Shown one piece after another: positions 29,565 to 36,297 of a stretch of 64,000 bases of DNA. The stretch's first letter is position 1. Each line of letters begins with the position of its first letter. Both the position numbers and the translations under genes were made by a program. A model generated the notes under the pieces. It made no database searches. It had not been told where the DNA came from and saw nothing but the letters and a program-made list of their open reading frames with translations. Source of the stretch: a virus; IMG/VR virus record IMGVR_UViG_3300046777_002497, positions 1 through 64,000 of that record. One strand, given 5' to 3'.

Positions 29565-29752
29565 GAGGACAACAGACGCTTGATGTCTCGCTCCACATTC
29601 TTTAATGCACGCCAATCAGTGCAGCTTGTGCTGCAAACGAGAGTCTTGCCAGAAGAATGCTTAAACACATAGTGTTTATTCTTGCGATGAAGAACAAAAC
29701 CATGCTTTTTAACAAGATCGAGCAATGCGCGTCTATTGTCCTTTAATGCCAT
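29561..29752 (-). CDS. HicA-like mRNA interferase-fold protein
   Basis: The product has 63 residues, the normal HicA length. 'LLDLVKKHGFVLHRKNKHYV' then 'FKHSSGKTLVCSTS' and a final helix 'ERDIKRLLSS' follow the HicA/YcfA order (GFxxxRxxxHxxxxHxxG). The catalytic-type His pair in KHYVFKH is present. No HicB antitoxin gene is adjacent; the partner downstream is a KOW/SH3-like protein. It may be a phage effector acting on mRNA or an RNA-binding protein without toxicity. Confidence 0.65.
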   Translation of the reverse strand: MALKDNRRALLDLVKKHGFVLHRKNKHYVFKHSSGKTLVCSTSCTDWRALKNVERDIKRLLSS

Positions 29753-29991
29753 TACAAATAGCGCCAGATATGATCTTCCATGCTGTCAGCTAATGTGCGG
29801 AAATAAGCTTTTGTGCGCTTGTATGGTTTGCTCGCTGGGGCATGATCAGGCGCTTTAGAAACAACGGCCAAAAGCTTAGCGCGAGCAGCAAGACGATCAT
29901 TCTGAGAATAGCTAGTCAGTTCATAGCCTGCATTTTTGACCATGCGGGCAATGGCACGTTGAGAGCGCGTGAGAAAAGGGGTGTGAGTCAT
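29752..29991 (-). CDS. basic small unknown protein
   Basis: The product has 79 residues from ATG 29991 and is very basic ('LTRSQRAIARMVKNAGYELT', 'ASKPYKRTKAYFRTLADSM'). The C-terminal helix ends in HIWRYL. It is probably nucleic-acid binding. It touches the HicA-like gene with a one-base overlap and is driven by a clear promoter at 30056-30084. Confidence 0.55.
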   Translation of the reverse strand: MTHTPFLTRSQRAIARMVKNAGYELTSYSQNDRLAARAKLLAVVSKAPDHAPASKPYKRTKAYFRTLADSMEDHIWRYL

Positions 29992-30022
29992 TAGAGGAAC
30001 CATCGCTGGTGAAGGAAGGAAA

Positions 30023-30038
30023 GGCTCCTTTCGGAGCC
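30023..30038 (-). terminator. hairpin GGCTCC-GAAA-GGAGCC-TTTCC in a leader
   Basis: On the minus strand this hairpin has a GAAA tetraloop and a T-rich tail. It lies between the promoter at 30056-30084 and the start codon at 29991, so it is both the terminator of the upstream operon and part of the leader of the next gene. Confidence 0.6.
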
Positions 30039-30055
30039 CCTTTGCTTCCATGGGG

Positions 30056-30084
30056 ACAATAGGGCTACTGAACTGCGTTGTCAA
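30056..30084 (-). promoter_or_regulatory. sigma70-type promoter TTGACA-N17-TATTGT
   Basis: On the minus strand, a perfect -35 TTGACA (30079-30084) and -10 TATTGT (30056-30061) are separated by exactly 17 bases. It lies in the 3' end of the upstream gene. It explains the TATTGT boxes in the hairpin cassettes as -10 elements. Confidence 0.7.
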
Positions 30085-30262
30085 GAGGATCAACTTTAAA
30101 GCCGTTGGCAATGCGGCAGTAGCGCTCCGGATGGAGCTTTAGGCATTCTGTCAAGCCCTCTTGGTTTGGCATTGCCTGAGGAGCTGCGACAATGGCAAAA
30201 GCACCAATACCAAAAGCGCAAGAAAACAGCGCGAAAGAAGCCACGTTACGAAGCATGGTCAT
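30065..30262 (-). CDS. small exported protein
   Basis: The product has 65 residues. A basic start and hydrophobic segment (NVASFALFSCAFGIGAFAIVA) look like a signal peptide or anchor, possibly a lipoprotein with the Cys at residue 15. The mature part has 'TECLKLHPERYCRIANG' with two cysteines. Its ATG overlaps the TGA of the RlpA-like gene, so the two are coupled and may act together in the envelope. Confidence 0.6.
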   Translation of the reverse strand: MTMLRNVASFALFSCAFGIGAFAIVAAPQAMPNQEGLTECLKLHPERYCRIANGFKVDPLDNAVQ

Positions 30263-30618
30263 CACAAGCGAGAGAAGCAAATACGGGCAGTCCCCTGCCC
30301 AGGCGAAGCAAGTCTTGAAAAACTGCCGTAGGACAAGTCAAGAATGCGCCCGCCGTAGTATGGGCCGCGATCATTGACTGTCACCACTGTTTGCCTTCCA
30401 TTGTCACGATTTGTCACGAGAAGGCGCGTGCCAAATGGAAGCCATGGATGGGCAGCAATAGAACCGTAGGCATCAAACCTGACGCCACTGGCAGTGCGTT
30501 GCCCGTGATAGGAATCCCCCACGCCATAGTGCGAGGCTTCGCCGCATTGCCTTGACGCAGCATGGGCAGGGATGGCAGGAGCCAAAAGGAACAGAGAAAG
30601 AAGAAATCGTGAAAGCAT
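30262..30618 (-). CDS. RlpA-like double-psi beta-barrel protein, exported
   Basis: The product has 118 residues from ATG 30618; ATG 30645 is possible. Residues 1-21 (MLSRFLLSLFLLAPAIPAHA) are a signal peptide with an AHA-A cleavage site. The rest is an RlpA/DPBB domain: 'GEASHYG', 'GQRTASGVRFD', 'AAHPWLPFGTRLLVTNRDNG', 'VVTVNDRGPYYGGRILDLS'. RlpA proteins are septal or lytic transglycosylases for naked glycan strands. Here it probably weakens peptidoglycan, as a lysis accessory or host division modulator. Confidence 0.82.
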   Translation of the reverse strand: MLSRFLLSLFLLAPAIPAHAASRQCGEASHYGVGDSYHGQRTASGVRFDAYGSIAAHPWLPFGTRLLVTNRDNGRQTVVTVNDRGPYYGGRILDLSYGSFSRLASPGQGTARICFSRL

Positions 30619-30699
30619 CAAAATGGTGAAAGAGCTAGAGAGGCCCATCGCCCTCGCGGACGACGGTTTTACCATTGTGCCATGCCTGTCAAGCATGCC

Positions 30700-30922
30700 G
30701 TCGTGAGCAGCAGCATGTGTTACAGTTTGTGAGCAGTCGGTTCTAGCGGCTTAATTGCCGCTCCTGTCGCAAGGCGGGCCGTGAGGGTGAACGCTTGACG
30801 GTGGCGTGGGTGATGCTGTATGGCTTCGCCAAGGAGCTAGTCATTCTCCTGAGAGGCACGCCGCCCTTCTAGGCGAGGAGTTTTCCCCTGGTTGTGTTCA
30901 AGCATCGGAGACTGTAAAGAAA
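30700..30922 (+). ncRNA. candidate structured noncoding RNA ending in a terminator
   Basis: No gene fits this gap between divergent genes. It is rich in inverted repeats (AGCGGC-TTAATT-GCCGCT near 30746, GGAG...CTCC near 30835, CGCC...GGCG near 30865) and runs into a strong plus-strand terminator at 30923. Part of the left end must also hold the promoter of the RlpA-like gene on the minus strand (TTGACA at about 30687). The RNA class is unknown. Confidence 0.4.
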
Positions 30923-30948
30923 AGGGGGCTTTGGCCCCCTTTTCTTTT
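30923..30948 (+). terminator. terminator AGGGGGC-TTTG-GCCCCCT-TTTCTTTT
   Basis: A 7-bp stem with a long T-rich tail on the plus strand. There is no protein gene on that strand upstream, which supports a noncoding transcript. Confidence 0.85.
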
Positions 30949-30983
30949 GTCTAGATAAGCTATAGAAGATTAGTTGGTTTTCT

Positions 30984-31184
30984 ATGGAAAGCAAATTGTC
31001 TTCTGAGCAGGAACGTGAACGTCTTGCACGATGGCTTAGTCGAGGAGAAGTTTATATTCCACCGAGCGAAGAAGTTTATGATCCTCGAAATGAAGATGAT
31101 TATTCAACGTGGGATGTAGGCATGGAGCCTATTCCTGGCGATCATACATGGGCAAAAGAAAAGGCTCCCGATGGAGCCTTTTGA
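30984..31184 (+). CDS. small acidic protein with coding-embedded terminator
   Basis: The product has 66 residues and is acidic and proline-rich ('SRGEVYIPPSEEVYDPRNED'). The last codons (KEKAPDGAF and stop) form AAAAGGCTCC-CGAT-GGAGCCTTTT, a bidirectional terminator shared with the convergent membrane gene. No family is recognised. A lone plus-strand gene in a minus-strand region. Confidence 0.6.
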   Translation: MESKLSSEQERERLARWLSRGEVYIPPSEEVYDPRNEDDYSTWDVGMEPIPGDHTWAKEKAPDGAF

Positions 31185-31191
31185 TTAGAAA

Positions 31192-31344
31192 TTAGAAACT
31201 GTCTTCACGCTTCCGCCTCTTGCGAGTACGACACTCTTCTAGCTCATTAAGAACTTGCAGCCACACAAAAACTGCGAACCCAGCAAGAGTAATGACAAGA
31301 GCACCATAAACCGCGCAAACCAAAAAGACAAAGTAGGTCGACAT
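31192..31344 (-). CDS. small membrane protein with basic tail
   Basis: The product has 50 residues. One membrane helix (FVFLVCAVYGALVITLAGFA, then VFVW) is followed by a cytoplasmic basic tail (RTRKRRKRED). It resembles single-span phage accessory or holin-like proteins, but the lysis cluster is 15 kb away. Confidence 0.55.
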   Translation of the reverse strand: MSTYFVFLVCAVYGALVITLAGFAVFVWLQVLNELEECRTRKRRKREDSF

Positions 31345-31361
31345 AGCTGTCAAGGTTCGGA

Positions 31362-31559
31362 CTAAATGGCGTTTCGCCTTAGAAACTTAATCATAAGCTG
31401 ATGAGCTTCCCCGGCATCCGCAATGAACTGGCCTCGGTAGTGGAAGCCTTCCTTGTCGATGCGGATCACTTCTTCCGTTTTTTCCCGCAGTACGATCCTG
31501 TTAAGCGGATCGACGATACGTGTCGTATCTAAGGTCGCTGTGATTGGAAGTTCAGTCAT
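31362..31559 (-). CDS. small unknown protein
   Basis: The product has 65 residues with a beta-rich pattern ('EVIRIDKEGFHYRGQFIADA') and a C-terminal helix. Its ATG overlaps the stop of the upstream gene as ATGA. It is the last gene of the paralogous cassette operon. Confidence 0.55.
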   Translation of the reverse strand: MTELPITATLDTTRIVDPLNRIVLREKTEEVIRIDKEGFHYRGQFIADAGEAHQLMIKFLRRNAI

Positions 31560-31747
31560 TGTGCCTCCAGTTCATCGGCGATGGCGAGAAGGGCTTTCTC
31601 GTCAATGATGGGGTGGTCAGTATGCCCATAAGCCAACTGACTAGCAGCAGCTCGCAGGGCGGCGGCTATGTCATCATTCCTGTACCAGGTTTTGCGGCCA
31701 GTAGCGTCCAGCACCGCCTGCGCGGCGGGAGAGAAAGGTTTAGTCAT
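31556..31747 (-). CDS. SPAAQAVL-family small protein, copy 1
   Basis: The product has 63 residues from ATG 31747. 'FSPAAQAVLDATG', 'IAAALRAAASQLAYG' and 'EKALLAIADELEAQ' align well with the 76-residue protein at 50950-51180 ('LSPAAQAVLNALLEA', 'LAAALRAAVAHTQQ', 'DDLLAIAEELET'). The two copies sit in duplicated cassettes. It is helical; function unknown. Confidence 0.65.
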   Translation of the reverse strand: MTKPFSPAAQAVLDATGRKTWYRNDDIAAALRAAASQLAYGHTDHPIIDEKALLAIADELEAQ

Positions 31748-31919
31748 CAGGCTGTTCTTCCGCAAGCGGTAGTGAGGGGCCAAGGCTTTCGAGCCAACAC
31801 AACATGCACCAATGACCTTCGTAGCCTTCGATATTGCTGCTGATGTGGTATTCATGCGTACCATGCTTGGGACACACAATTTGCTTCTGGGAAATTTTCA
31901 GATTCAAGAAATCAGTCAT
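31740..31919 (-). CDS. zinc-ribbon-like small protein, copy 1
   Basis: The product has 59 residues from ATG 31919. 'IVCPKHGTHEYHISSNI' and 'GHWCMLCWLESLGPSLP' give a CPxHG...CxxC metal site. The 58-residue protein at 51556-51732 is clearly a paralogue (shared CPKHG, EGxWCxLCWLESLG). It overlaps both neighbours by eight bases. Confidence 0.7.
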   Translation of the reverse strand: MTDFLNLKISQKQIVCPKHGTHEYHISSNIEGYEGHWCMLCWLESLGPSLPLAEEQPDD

Positions 31920-32241
31920 TGATCTGCTCCAATGCGCGATGGATGATGTCGATGTCTTCAGGCTCAAGCTCCATGCGTCCGTCCAATGTGTAGCCACATT
32001 CGAGAAGCACTCGCATGGCCTGTTTTTTTAGACTCGGCGGTTTGGGCCTGCGTGCGGCAAAAAGCGCCTCATGTTCATACTCGTGACCTTCTAACTTCAG
32101 CCACTCACAGCACGCCTCCAGCTCTTGGTCTGCGCCCCATTGGGCGGCTTTACGGGCTAGGCCGTACTTGGTGGAGTGATCTTGCATCCACTGCTCTATT
32201 AGGTGCGGCGGTGGCACCTTGGAATAATCTCCTTGGGTCAT
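31912..32241 (-). CDS. ITPPPxLIxxW / AAQWGADQELEAC family protein, copy A3
   Basis: The product has 109 residues, one of four paralogues. It has 'VPPPHLIEQWMQD', 'RKAAQWGADQELEACCEWL', 'LFAARRPKPPSLKKQAM' and a C-terminal 'DIIHRALEQIND'. It is a small helical protein common in cyanobacterial phages as far as I recall, with no known function. It is followed in the operon by the zinc-ribbon and SPAAQAVL genes. Confidence 0.7.
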   Translation of the reverse strand: MTQGDYSKVPPPHLIEQWMQDHSTKYGLARKAAQWGADQELEACCEWLKLEGHEYEHEALFAARRPKPPSLKKQAMRVLLECGYTLDGRMELEPEDIDIIHRALEQIND

Positions 32242-32260
32242 GGGTAATTAGTGGAAGCGA

Positions 32261-32617
32261 CTACTTGTTGTCGGGGAGTTGTTCAAGGGCGCGGCGGATG
32301 GTGTCAGCCTGTATTCCGCTTAAACAGCCCCTATCAAAAGCAATGCGCAAATCGTCAAGCGCCAGCTCCTTCAAGCTCGGTGGCTTGGGACGGCGTGCGG
32401 CGCGCAAAGCCGGAATGGCTTTGCCGTCATCGCCCCAGTAACCCATGCGTTTCATCCAGTCAATGCACCCCTCCAGCTCCTGATCTGCGCCCCATTGCGC
32501 GGCGCGGGTGGCTAAGTCAATAGAGCCTTCACCCGGAGTAAGAGGTGCGCCGAAAAAGTCACTGACCCAGCCTTCGATTAGCGCGGGCGGTGGGGTTACG
32601 GGATGTTCTTGTGTCAT
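32261..32617 (-). CDS. ITPPPxLIxxW family protein, copy A2
   Basis: The product has 118 residues. It has 'VTPPPALIEGWVSDFFG', 'TRAAQWGADQELEGCIDWM', 'LRAARRPKPPSLKELAL' and 'ADTIRRALEQLPDNK'. It is closest to the copy at 51195-51536 in its C-terminus. Arranged in tandem with A1 and A3. Confidence 0.7.
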   Translation of the reverse strand: MTQEHPVTPPPALIEGWVSDFFGAPLTPGEGSIDLATRAAQWGADQELEGCIDWMKRMGYWGDDGKAIPALRAARRPKPPSLKELALDDLRIAFDRGCLSGIQADTIRRALEQLPDNK

Positions 32618-32636
32618 GGGTGATTAGTGGTAATGA

Positions 32637-32996
32637 CTACTCGTTATCGGGCAAGGATTCAAGTACAGCGCGGATGAGCTTGTAGTTCTGGATGCTCAAC
32701 TCAGCCTGCTCTTCATCCAAAGCTTCTAACGCCTGCTCTTTCAAGCTCGGCGGTTTGGGGCGGCGAGCGGTCCAGATGTCTTCGGCTAAACGAACACGGT
32801 CACTGGTTTCGTCAATGTAGAAAATTCCCGCTCCGTCAATGATCTCCATGCGACATGCCTCCAGCTCATCGTCTGCTCCTGCTCTGTAAATATCTTCAAA
32901 CATTGCATAGAGCGATCTCCCTGCTTCAAACTGTTCTGACCACTTCTGGATCAGTTCCGGTGGTGGAGTGATGGGGAAAGAATGATTCTCAGTCAT
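32637..32996 (-). CDS. ITPPPxLIxxW family protein, copy A1 (most diverged)
   Basis: The product has 119 residues from ATG 32996. It keeps 'ITPPPELIQKWSEQF', 'RAGADDELEACRMEI', 'WTARRPKPPSLKEQAL' and 'IRAVLESLPDNE', but the middle differs (ADDE instead of QWGADQE). It is the promoter-proximal gene of the tandem set. Confidence 0.7.
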   Translation of the reverse strand: MTENHSFPITPPPELIQKWSEQFEAGRSLYAMFEDIYRAGADDELEACRMEIIDGAGIFYIDETSDRVRLAEDIWTARRPKPPSLKEQALEALDEEQAELSIQNYKLIRAVLESLPDNE

Positions 32997-33066
32997 TTTC
33001 AATGCCAATAGCCTGTTTGTTTGCATAGTCACTTACCAAGTGATTAGAGCAAATCACTTGTGTCGT

Positions 33067-33258
33067 TCAATTGATATGCAAATACTGCCAACGCAGCAAA
33101 GCTGGAATAGAAGCAGGCTCAAGGCCCATGTCTTCAAGCACAAGTTCAAACCATTCTGCCATGACATCAATCACTGCAATCACTTGCGGATCATCAGGAA
33201 GAATGTCATCTTCCATGGCTTCTGCAATCATTTGCTGAAGTTTGGTGAATTTGTTCAT
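33067..33258 (-). CDS. small acidic helical protein
   Basis: The product has 63 residues and is acidic and helical ('MIAEAMEDDILPDDPQVIAV', 'AEWFELVLEDMGLEPASIPA'). No family is recognised. It is separated by only two bases from the gene upstream. Confidence 0.55.
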   Translation of the reverse strand: MNKFTKLQQMIAEAMEDDILPDDPQVIAVIDVMAEWFELVLEDMGLEPASIPALLRWQYLHIN

Positions 33259-33260
33259 GA

Positions 33261-33434
33261 TTAAATGCCAGTGGCAGCACGGTAAAGTTTAAGGCACAAA
33301 AGCTCATGCTTTTGTTTCCATAGTTCTAAACGACCCTCTAATTGCTGGAGACTGAGCTGTCTGTTTAAGCGTTGAGGACGTTCCCAGTCAAGCTCAGGAT
33401 CGTTGTCGTAGTCACCATCAGTAAAGAAGGCCAT
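33261..33434 (-). CDS. small helical protein
   Basis: The product has 57 residues: an acidic N-terminus (FFTDGDYDNDPELDWERPQR) followed by a leucine-rich helix (LSLQQLEGRLELWKQKHELL). It may form a coiled coil. It is packed two bases from each neighbour, which supports translation as part of the operon. Confidence 0.55.
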   Translation of the reverse strand: MAFFTDGDYDNDPELDWERPQRLNRQLSLQQLEGRLELWKQKHELLCLKLYRAATGI

Positions 33435-33436
33435 AG

Positions 33437-33766
33437 TCAGAAAGCTCCTTCTTTGATGGCACGCGAGTAAGAAAGCATATATTCTTCCAGATCTGTGCCA
33501 GTAGGAGTTTCTTCAACAATCTGTTCATGATCCTTTTGTGCTTGCTTTAGAGAGGCTTGAAAAATGTGCTTGATAGAACCGAGCGCAATGCGCTGCTTAA
33601 TATTCGGCTCATCGTCAATTGCCTGCTCTAATGTGCAAACAAAATCTTGAAGCTCCTTCACTGTGATAGGCACGCTGGCAATGGGAGAGCCGAAGCTCAT
33701 TACCAAGCGATTGTCAGAAGTGAAGGCTGAAAGCTTCTCTCCCCAATGATAAAACCTTACAGTCAT
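33437..33766 (-). CDS. unknown accessory protein
   Basis: The product has 109 residues from ATG 33766. The N-terminal half is beta-rich ('VRFYHWGEKLSAFTSDNRLV'). The C-terminal half is a long helix ('FQASLKQAQKDHEQIVEE'). It has its own promoter at 33813-33841. No family is recognised. Confidence 0.55.
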   Translation of the reverse strand: MTVRFYHWGEKLSAFTSDNRLVMSFGSPIASVPITVKELQDFVCTLEQAIDDEPNIKQRIALGSIKHIFQASLKQAQKDHEQIVEETPTGTDLEEYMLSYSRAIKEGAF

Positions 33767-33812
33767 TGCTTTAAAGAGAAAGGGCATGCAAGCTCTCGCC
33801 CGCATGTCCTGT

Positions 33813-33841
33813 AGTATGCCGCCTTTAGCGGGCCGAGTCAA
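33813..33841 (-). promoter_or_regulatory. sigma70-type promoter TTGACT-N17-CATACT
   Basis: On the minus strand a -35 TTGACT (33836-33841) and a -10 CATACT (33813-33818) are separated by 17 bases. The -35 overlaps the end of the upstream gene. It should start a transcript about 40 bases before the gene at 33766. Confidence 0.6.
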
Positions 33842-34278
33842 GCGTTGTAACAATGCTTAACAGAGCCTGCTCTTTCCCTGAGCTCAAGCGTGGTGCGATA
33901 AGCCGCCTTATGGCTTGGCAGAGGTCTGTCCCGCCATTTGGTGGCAATGCAGTGGCATGCGCCCATGGGCTCTAGCACTACGTGCCTGTTGGTCCTGTCC
34001 AGCAAGATTTGCAAGGCCTGGCGCTTTCGCTTGGAAAGGCCAGGCTCTGGCTCTTCAATGCCCACTCGCGCATAGTCCGCTAGCTCAGAAAGATCGTCTA
34101 GCGAATTGGTCGTGATAACAAAATGGCGTCCACGACGCTGAGCCTTGTTCCATGCAGGATGGATGTTTTCTGCTGCTAAAGCTTTGGCATCTTCTTGAAG
34201 CTCAGGAGGAAGCACAATATGAACCGTGGGCGCCAGTGGTGTGCCTTCAACAATGAAGGAAGGCTGATGGGTGTCCAT
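33838..34278 (-). CDS. unknown basic protein
   Basis: The product has 146 residues. The pattern 'VHIVLPPELQEDAKALAAEN' and 'RGRHFVITTNSLDDLSELAD' suggests an alpha/beta N-terminal domain, followed by a basic C-terminal part ('LSKRKRQALQILLDRTNRHV'). No family is recognised. Confidence 0.55.
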   Translation of the reverse strand: MDTHQPSFIVEGTPLAPTVHIVLPPELQEDAKALAAENIHPAWNKAQRRGRHFVITTNSLDDLSELADYARVGIEEPEPGLSKRKRQALQILLDRTNRHVVLEPMGACHCIATKWRDRPLPSHKAAYRTTLELRERAGSVKHCYNA

Positions 34279-34284
34279 GAAGAA

Positions 34285-34452
34285 TCAATGGAAAAGGAAT
34301 TCACGGCTTTTGAAGATAACAAGCGTGTTGCCCCATGTGCGACGAGGAAGCAATGCTTGAGAGCCCATACTGTTCTGCCAGCTAATTGAAAGCGGGCCTA
34401 TCCACATTGTTCCCCAATCGCTGCTGCAAATGATGCCGATGAAATCGTTCAT
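34285..34452 (-). CDS. small beta-rich protein
   Basis: The product has 55 residues from an ATG overlapping the stop of the upstream gene (ATGA). It is tryptophan-rich (MNDFIGIICSSDWGTMWIGP) and probably a small beta fold. No family is recognised. The overlap is the main support for the gene. Confidence 0.5.
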   Translation of the reverse strand: MNDFIGIICSSDWGTMWIGPLSISWQNSMGSQALLPRRTWGNTLVIFKSREFLFH

Positions 34453-34607
34453 TGTTCGGGAAGAGGCTTGATTTCTTCAATCATGGCAATCTTAATGTCA
34501 GGGCGCATTGCAAGCATAAAATGTTCAGCTTGTTTAGGAGAAATGGCGCCAAGAGCAATAGTTTTACCTTCGGAAGTGGTGATTTTGAAAGTGCGACAAG
34601 GAGTCAT
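34449..34607 (-). CDS. small alpha/beta protein
   Basis: The product has 52 residues from an ATG overlapping the stop of the upstream gene (ATGA). 'FKITTSEGKTIALGAISPKQ' then a helix 'AEHFMLAMRPDIKIAMIEEI' reads as a beta-beta-alpha-beta mini-domain. No family is recognised. Confidence 0.55.
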   Translation of the reverse strand: MTPCRTFKITTSEGKTIALGAISPKQAEHFMLAMRPDIKIAMIEEIKPLPEQ

Positions 34608-35038
34608 AAGTCTTCCTCGATGTGTTCAAGAATGGCTTGAGAGAGTTCTTTCTCTAGCATAATTTTCCAATCCTTATCACCGCCTAAACTTCCCACTTCA
34701 CAAATGAGATGGAGACTGTCTGAAATGCGAGTGGCATCCATCATGCACGCCACTGCTTCTGGCATTTGACCAATGCCAAACAAGTCCTCTGCTGCGTCCG
34801 TATGGGCTTCAAACCACTTCCCTAGGCAGTACAGCGCCACCTGGCGGTAGGTTTCATCACCATAGTGTTCTAGAAAGCTTTCAATGGCAGTGTGGAGCTT
34901 AGGAGGCACGCCTACAGTGGCATGATCGCTGATATGGGGAGCAATGGAAGCAGAGATGGCTTCACGCTTTCCCTGCTTTGCTGCAGCAGCTTCACGCAGG
35001 AATGCTTCAGCAGTGGAAAAAGTAAAATCTGAGGACAA
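34604..35038 (-). CDS. unknown helical protein
   Basis: The product has 144 residues, mainly helical ('AEAFLREAAAAKQGKREAIS', 'SFLEHYGDETYRQVALYCLG'). A candidate promoter (TTGACA at 35082-35087 with a weaker CACACT -10 at 17 bases) lies just upstream. It heads the chain of coupled genes down to 34285. No family is recognised. Confidence 0.55.
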   Translation of the reverse strand: MSSDFTFSTAEAFLREAAAAKQGKREAISASIAPHISDHATVGVPPKLHTAIESFLEHYGDETYRQVALYCLGKWFEAHTDAAEDLFGIGQMPEAVACMMDATRISDSLHLICEVGSLGGDKDWKIMLEKELSQAILEHIEEDL

Positions 35039-35083
35039 TGGAAGGGAGCAACAATGACAGTGTGCTCACGCTAGCGCCGCTTG

Positions 35084-35836
35084 TCAATAGTCGTTCTCAT
35101 TAATTGTTTGTAAAGGAATGGTTTCAGGCCATTCTTCTTTCTCGGGCTCAGTCTCGAACGATACTGGCGAGGCCGATGCAGGCAAAGAATTCTCGCGGCG
35201 TTCTTCCGTAGCCTTCGCTTCTTTCTCCTTTGCAATGGTGGAAGAAAGATCTTGCAGGAATTTGCGGTAGGACGTGTCCTGCTGCTCAACAGGCTTGTGC
35301 TCGTTAAGGCCAAGCAGCTTCGCCTGTTCTACCAAGCTGTTCTTGGCCACGTTGAGGAACGATGGATCACCAGCACTCTCTTCGATTTTGACCATCTCCT
35401 TACCGCCTTCACCATCGCCTTCCATGATCGTGACAGTGCGTTTCTTCTTGCTGCCTTCAAAGCTATTGAGCGCCAGGTCCTTGAGGTCCATCTGCTCTTT
35501 TAGGAGACGTGCACGATGCACGTCTTGGTTTTTCAGGATTTCTTCTGTATATAGCTGCCTATTGAAATGCCGGTCTCCATTAACTGTTTCCTTGCTTAGC
35601 TTGAGAACATTTGCAATTTGGCGATTGCTCATTCTGGCAGCAAGAAGCTCTTGCACCATCCATCGCCTAAGGCCAAGCATTTCTTTGCTATAACCAGCGG
35701 CGCCAGTGCCACCATTCACTTTTGTTTCACGCACTGCTTCAAATTGCGTGAGACTGATGCCGGCTTTCTTTAATGCATTAGCAGCGTATTGAAGCTCCTG
35801 TTCTGGGCTCTCGAAATCAATCTCAGGCTTAGCCAT
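35084..35836 (-). CDS. helix-turn-helix protein, candidate terminase small subunit
   Basis: The product has 250 residues. Residues 55-95 ('RRWMVQELLAARMSNRQIAN' and 'VLKLSKETVNGDRHFNRQLY') form a helix-turn-helix. A helical centre ('VHRARLLKEQMDLKDLALNS') and an acidic, flexible C-terminus follow. This order (HTH, oligomerisation helices, tail) fits small terminases, none of which is found next to terL, 20 kb away. A transcriptional regulator is an equal alternative. Confidence 0.5.
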   Translation of the reverse strand: MAKPEIDFESPEQELQYAANALKKAGISLTQFEAVRETKVNGGTGAAGYSKEMLGLRRWMVQELLAARMSNRQIANVLKLSKETVNGDRHFNRQLYTEEILKNQDVHRARLLKEQMDLKDLALNSFEGSKKKRTVTIMEGDGEGGKEMVKIEESAGDPSFLNVAKNSLVEQAKLLGLNEHKPVEQQDTSYRKFLQDLSSTIAKEKEAKATEERRENSLPASASPVSFETEPEKEEWPETIPLQTINENDY

Positions 35837-35852
35837 TACGTCGCGCTATTCT

Positions 35853-36029
35853 CTAATGAATTGTATCTCCTTTTCCATGGAGAGAACGAACAAATAGTTC
35901 AGTGAAACGCTCCATTTGAGCGGTGGCCATACTCGCTGGATAGCCATCAATCGCTTTTTTCAAGCTACATAGCTCTTGCCATTCTTCTTGCGAAAGCTCT
36001 TCTTCTGACGATGCAGGGAAAATGGTCAT
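35853..36029 (-). CDS. small acidic helical protein
   Basis: The product has 58 residues (MTIFPASSEEELSQEEWQEL at the start). It is helical. Its ATG follows a G/C hairpin with T-run by only a few bases, leaving no room for a normal ribosome site outside the hairpin. No family is recognised. Confidence 0.55.
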   Translation of the reverse strand: MTIFPASSEEELSQEEWQELCSLKKAIDGYPASMATAQMERFTELFVRSLHGKGDTIH

Positions 36030-36032
36030 AGC

Positions 36033-36055
36033 AAAAGGGGCGCACCAAGCGCCCC
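36033..36055 (-). terminator. hairpin GGGGCGC-TTGGT-GCGCCCC-TTTT abutting a start codon
   Basis: On the minus strand a 7-bp stem and TTTT end just four bases before the ATG at 36029. It is probably the terminator of the 36067-36529 gene pair; its position could also block ribosome access to the next gene. Confidence 0.7.
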
Positions 36056-36066
36056 GTTCCAGAAAA

Positions 36067-36297
36067 TCAATGATACTGCCAAAAGGCTTGATCCATCAAG
36101 GCATCTAGTTCTACCAAGCGTTTAGGACAATACTTCCTTACAAACTCCTCCATTTCTCCATGGAAGGAACTAATAATTTCTGCATAAGCAGCATCCAATC
36201 CTGCTTGTACTAACTCATCACCAGTTTCGCGGCGATAAGCTACGGCCATGCAAGATTTAGGACTGTCGCAATATTCGTTCTTGATTGTCTCAGGCAT
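36067..36297 (-). CDS. unknown small protein
   Basis: The product has 76 residues from ATG 36297. It has two cysteines near the N-terminus ('NEYCDSPKSCMAVAY') and a helical C-terminus ('EFVRKYCPKRLVELDALMDQ'). No family is recognised. It overlaps the upstream gene by eight bases. Confidence 0.55.
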   Translation of the reverse strand: MPETIKNEYCDSPKSCMAVAYRRETGDELVQAGLDAAYAEIISSFHGEMEEFVRKYCPKRLVELDALMDQAFWQYH

